Origin: Podarcis raffonei
Taxonomy: Eukaryota > Chordata > Lepidosauria > Squamata > Lacertidae
NCBI RefSeq assembly: GCF_027172205.1
Contig: NC_070614.1
Location: 30,566,501-30,630,500, forward strand
Length of the DNA: 64,000 nucleotides
Direction: 5' to 3'
The position numbers and the translations under genes were made by a program. Shown piece by piece: positions 60,925 through 64,000 of this stretch. The notes beneath the pieces were generated by a model, which ran no database searches, was not told where the DNA came from, and saw only the letters and a list, made by a program, of their open reading frames with translations. How positions within the stretch are numbered: the first letter of the stretch is position 1; every line of letters starts with the position of its first letter.

Positions 60925-63624
60925 ACCTTTGTCACAGCAAGGCCTTAATTCATAAGCCTGACTCACATATGTCACAACTCACCCAGGGAGGAAATTGGGC
61001 AGAGTCTCCCAAACTGGTATTGTTTGAGGCATGGAGCTGGAAAACAAATGTCACACACTTAAGTTCCTGTGGGATCCATCTGATTCTGTGCTATTAGTCA
61101 CATACACTTTTGCCTGAAGGGACGCAGGTGGCACTGTGGTCTAAACCACTGAGCCTCTAGGGCTTGCTGATCGGAAGGTCAGTGGTTCAAATCTGTGCAA
61201 CGGTGGTGACCTCAGCTTCTGCCAATCTAGTAGTTACAAAACATACCAGTGCAAGTAGATTAATAGGTACCACTGCAGTGGGAAGGTAAACAGCATTTTT
61301 GAGCACTCTGGCACTCATCATAGTGCCCTGTTGCACCAGAAGCGGTATAGTCATGCTGGCCACATGGCCCAGAAAGCTGTCTGTGGACAAACAGAGGCCC
61401 CCTCAGCCTGAAAAGTGAGATGAGCACCGCACCCCATAATCGCCTTTGACTGGACTTAACTGTCCAGAGGTCCTTTACCTTTTACTTTTTTACCCTTTTG
61501 ATAGACACACCTTCTTCCTTTCTCAATGAACTGCAGGGTAAATCAGTACAGGTATATGCATTTCTTAATGCTTGTTTAACCTGAAGGTAGGCTGTCTGAA
61601 TCGTGCATTGCTTTGTAACAATTTGTTGGGTCTCTGGACCTTAATAAAGATTGATAATGATATATTTTTATGAACAGATACCACCACGGTCTACATGTGT
61701 CAAAAGCTGCCATACTGGACACAGCAAAATAGTTCAAGAAGGAAAACCTGCCTGTTGCTATGACTGCACTCCGTGCTCAGAAAGCATGATTTCTAACAAG
61801 AAGGGTATGAAGCAATATAAAGATATGCACAGGGAAATGTGTTGCAGATTGCTGCATACTTTGTATGGAGCACAGCACAGCAGCAAAAGGGTTAAAAACT
61901 GCTCCTTGTACAGTGTAATCCTAATCCTGATCAGGAGGACCCCAAGAAATTCATGATTTTAAAGGATTGAGGGGTTAGAGCAAACTGCCTCAACCTCGGC
62001 TCTCCAGACTCCCATGATCCCTAGCTAGCAGGACCAGTGATCAGGGATGATTGGAATTGTAGTCTCAAAATATCTGGAGGGCTGAGGTTGAGGAAGCCTG
62101 GGTTAGAGCCATTGCTTTCAAAATAGGCATTGTTCCATCCTGAGACTTCTGTCAATCTGGATATTATAAACAAAACTCCACAAACCTCTAGAGCAGGCAT
62201 TTTACTGAAGTTCACAAGGCACACGTAGAGATATTTACTCACATTCGAGTGTATGATGTTCTTTTGCTTTGAATGAATGAAGTTAGGAAACTCTCCATGA
62301 AGTTCTTTATGGTGTTTTCTATGGAGTTTTTAATGGAGTTTTTTAAGAACAAGTGAATTTGCCTCTCTTCCTGGACTTCCAAGAACTAAACTGAACTAGG
62401 TTGTAAAGGACAGAAGGAGGTTTTCTCCGCTCTGGGCAGAGCAAATAGAAAATAAAATACTCCTGTGCCTTCATTTCCCAGCCTACTTTGGGGAAAGGCA
62501 CTACCTTTCCTTAAAGGGACAACATTATTCCTTTTACTGATACTAATATACTGATATGCTATCACTAAATAATTGAAACGGGGGTGGGGGGGCAGAACAT
62601 ATTTCTGGGAATAAATGGACTAAAGGGAAATAAATGTGTTGAGACAATTTTGCCCAACACTAATTGCGTGCATATATTGTATATATTATATTGCAGATAT
62701 TGTATATATTATATTGCAGATGCAGCTTATTGTATCAAGTGCCCAGAAGATCACTATCCAAATGAGAACCATGACCAGTGTATCCCTAAGGTTATATCTT
62801 TCCTATCTTATCAAGAGCCCTTGGGTTTTGTTTTGGTTAGTGTTGCTCTTTCCTTTGCTGTGATCACTTGTTTTGTGTTACAAACATTCGTGAAGAATTG
62901 GAACACACCCATTGTCAAAGCCAACAACCAGAACCTCAGCTGTGTTCTTCTCATTGCCATCCTGTTGTGCTATCTTTCTTGTTTGCTCTTCATTGGCAAA
63001 CCTGAGAAGCTGTCCTGCCTTCTCCGACAAATGACTTTTGGTATCATTTTCTCTGTGGCAGTTTCTTGCGTGTTGGCAAAAACAATCCTTGTAATCCTGG
63101 CCTTCTTGGCCACAAAGCCAGGCAATAGGATGAGGACATGGCTGGGCCAAAAAGTGGCTATTTCCATTGTTCTTTCCTGCTCCCTCAAACAAGTCTGTAT
63201 TTGTATTGCATGGTTGTTGACCTCTCCACCATTCCCAGATGTTGACATGTACTCACAGACTGGGAAGATCATCCTGGAATGCAATGAAGGTTCCATCACC
63301 ATGTTCTACTGTGTCTTGGGCTATATTGGCTTCCTGGCCCTCTTCAGCTTCATTGTAGCTTTCTTAGCCAGAAGCTTGCCTGACACCTTCAATGAAGCCA
63401 AGTTTATCACCTTCAGCATGCTGGTGTTTTGCAGTGTTTGGATCTCCTTTATTCCTGGTTATCTGAGCACCAAGGGAAAACACATTGTGGCTGTGGAGCT
63501 TTTTGCCATCTTGGCCTCCAATACCGGGCTGTTGGCTTGCATCTTCTTCCCCAAGTGTTACACCATTGTTTTCAGGGCTGATCTCAACACAAAGAACCTG
63601 TTAACTGGAAAAAGGATTGGCTGA
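55911..63624 (+). CDS. Vomeronasal type 2 receptor V2R-D, six exons, intact
   Basis: Exons 55911-56137, 57098-57386, 58654-59463, 60251-60463, 61678-61804 and 62720-63624 join in frame to 856 aa with phases 2, 0, 0, 0, 1. Signal peptide [20 protein letters not shown]; flytrap motifs [39 protein letters not shown] and [13 protein letters not shown]; cysteine linker [10 protein letters not shown] and CCYDC; 7TM exon almost identical to that of V2R-C. Exon 3 is 12 bp shorter than in A and C (a gap around the [15 protein letters not shown] loop). The exon 4 acceptor (CCAAAACAAG) has a poor pyrimidine tract and the exon 6 acceptor region is tandemly duplicated, so splicing efficiency deserves checking. 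An AATAAA follows at 63743. Role as for the other V2Rs. Confidence 0.91.
56425..56645. mobile_element. CpG-rich MITE in V2R-D intron 1
   Basis: Left end GTGGACGCTTGGGTTG and right end GCAACCCAAAGCGTCTG are imperfect inverted repeats. The interior is unusually CpG-rich for this window. Non-coding, about 220 bp. Confidence 0.6.
58018..58053. repeat. (TTTA)n microsatellite
   Basis: About nine units in V2R-D intron 2. Confidence 0.9.
58085..58325 (+). mobile_element. L2-type LINE tail in V2R-D intron 2
   Basis: 'accctgtggaatgccctccc' and 'gaagccacccagagtggctg' match the L2 3' end at 39480-39660. It contains a (GT)n run at about 58222-58243. Confidence 0.75.
60857..60926. repeat. (TC)n(AC)n compound microsatellite
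   Basis: About 44 bp of TC followed by 26 bp of AC in V2R-D intron 4. Confidence 0.97.
61119..61486 (+). mobile_element. tRNA-derived squamate SINE, near full length
   Basis: Starts GGGACGCAGGTGGCACTGTG, B box GTGGTTCAAATCTG, body 'agcggtatagtcatgctggc', end 'gactggacttaactgtccag' plus AGGTCCTTTACC. Located in V2R-D intron 4. More diverged than the copy at 23142-23496. Confidence 0.85.
62000..62100. mobile_element. Palindromic MITE-like repeat
   Basis: Arms 'ccagactcccatgatcccta' and 'agggatgattggaattgtag' pair imperfectly. Same repeat type as at 25176-25310, in V2R-D intron 5. Confidence 0.5.
62674..62719 (+). repeat. Tandem 23-bp duplication of the V2R-D exon-6 acceptor
   Basis: Two identical 23-bp units (62674-62696 and 62697-62719), each ending in ATTGCAG, so there are two candidate 3' splice sites. 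Only the second keeps the family frame. Confidence 0.9.
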
Positions 63625-63742
63625 TTTTGCATGTTAATATCTCCATTCATTCATCCAAATATGTAATTCCTGCAATTTGCTCACTTTTGTGGTATGTTGC
63701 TTTTAATCAGTTTTCTAGTGACAGAAGTGTTAATGAAGTATT

Positions 63743-63748
63743 AATAAA
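63743..63748 (+). promoter_or_regulatory. Polyadenylation signal of V2R-D
   Basis: AATAAA about 119 bp after the V2R-D stop codon. Confidence 0.5.
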
Positions 63749-63754
63749 GTAGGG

Positions 63755-64000
63755 CTGGTAAAATAGTTGACTTTGGGATGTCAGGTTGAATGATGGAACC
63801 ACACTGGAATAAAATGAAGACTCCATCATCTCGTCCTACAGTCAGGTTTCTGGTCATCTGCAGCTTCACTTTTGCTTTTCTAGCTGGGACATCACTTGAC
63901 ATGTTCATTCACACTGAGCCCCTCGTCTTAGGCATGCAGCTTTTTCTAGTGTTTGGATTTATTTCATACCTGCTCATCTGAGCATGATAATAATACAATA
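63755..64000 (+). pseudogene. Decayed V2R exon-6 relic behind V2R-D (runs off window)
   Basis: 'gtcatctgcagcttcac' and following text align with the TM5-TM6 coding part of exon 6 ([27 protein letters not shown]), readable in pieces such as SFTFAFLAG. It ends in stops and continues beyond the window. Confidence 0.7.

Noticed and set aside
22276-63302. A 110-aa antisense frame found opposite exon 6 in all four V2Rs (for example 22276-22608 and 62970-63302)
   Set aside because: Its conservation follows from the conserved sense codons of exon 6. No independent start context or splice signals support it.
1-64000. CRISPR arrays, bacterial operons or phage genes
   Set aside because: No spaced direct repeats or prokaryotic gene structure. 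The repeats present are eukaryotic microsatellites and transposons.

Overview
The window is genomic DNA from a squamate reptile, most likely a lizard. Three things suggest this: a tandem expansion of type 2 vomeronasal receptor (V2R) genes with the vertebrate six-exon layout, a BovB/RTE LINE 3' end, and squamate-style tRNA-derived SINEs and L2/CR1 LINE tails. The species is not identified. Base composition is AT-rich, genes have introns, and interspersed repeats fill most non-coding space. Nothing bacterial, phage-like or CRISPR-like is present.

Region 1 (1-15 kb) holds two intact, minus-strand, class II olfactory receptor (OR) genes (OR-1 at 2101-3039, OR-2 at 7759-8697). They are paralogues inside a duplicated segment. 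A short OR pseudogene fragment lies between them at 5.65-5.81 kb. A conserved block with a splice donor upstream of each OR looks like a non-coding first exon, and a third copy of this block survives at 14.57-14.64 kb without an OR. The 10-14.5 kb stretch is repeats, including a 2.09 kb HAL1-like retroelement that split an older LINE and left a perfect 21-bp target-site duplication.

Region 2 (15.5-46.6 kb) is a head-to-tail array of three plus-strand V2R genes: V2R-A 15766-22930, V2R-B 25668-34222, V2R-C 36831-46140. V2R-A and V2R-B can be spliced in frame across all six exons with GT-AG junctions (860 and 862 aa). V2R-C is intact in exons 2-6, but its signal-peptide exon carries a +1 shift that an upstream in-frame ATG may bypass. 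Decayed extra copies of the last exon lie behind the V2R genes.

Region 3 (46.6-54.6 kb) holds an intact plus-strand OR (OR-3, 48679-49575, OR11/OR6-like) inside the V2R array, followed by a young Ty1/copia-type LTR element (50565-54550, minus strand).

Region 4 (54.6-64 kb) holds V2R-D (55911-63624, 856 aa), again followed by a decayed exon-6 relic that runs off the window end.

The ORs would act in olfactory sensory neurons and the V2Rs in vomeronasal neurons, so the locus is a mixed chemosensory cluster shaped by tandem duplication, gene conversion and heavy retroelement insertion. I see no wholly new biological system. The strongest non-routine signals are the sharply bounded OR conversion tract, the mosaic exon 3 of V2R-C, the repeated 'gene plus dead exon 6' unit, the HAL1-like element and the conserved upstream block shared by all four V2Rs.
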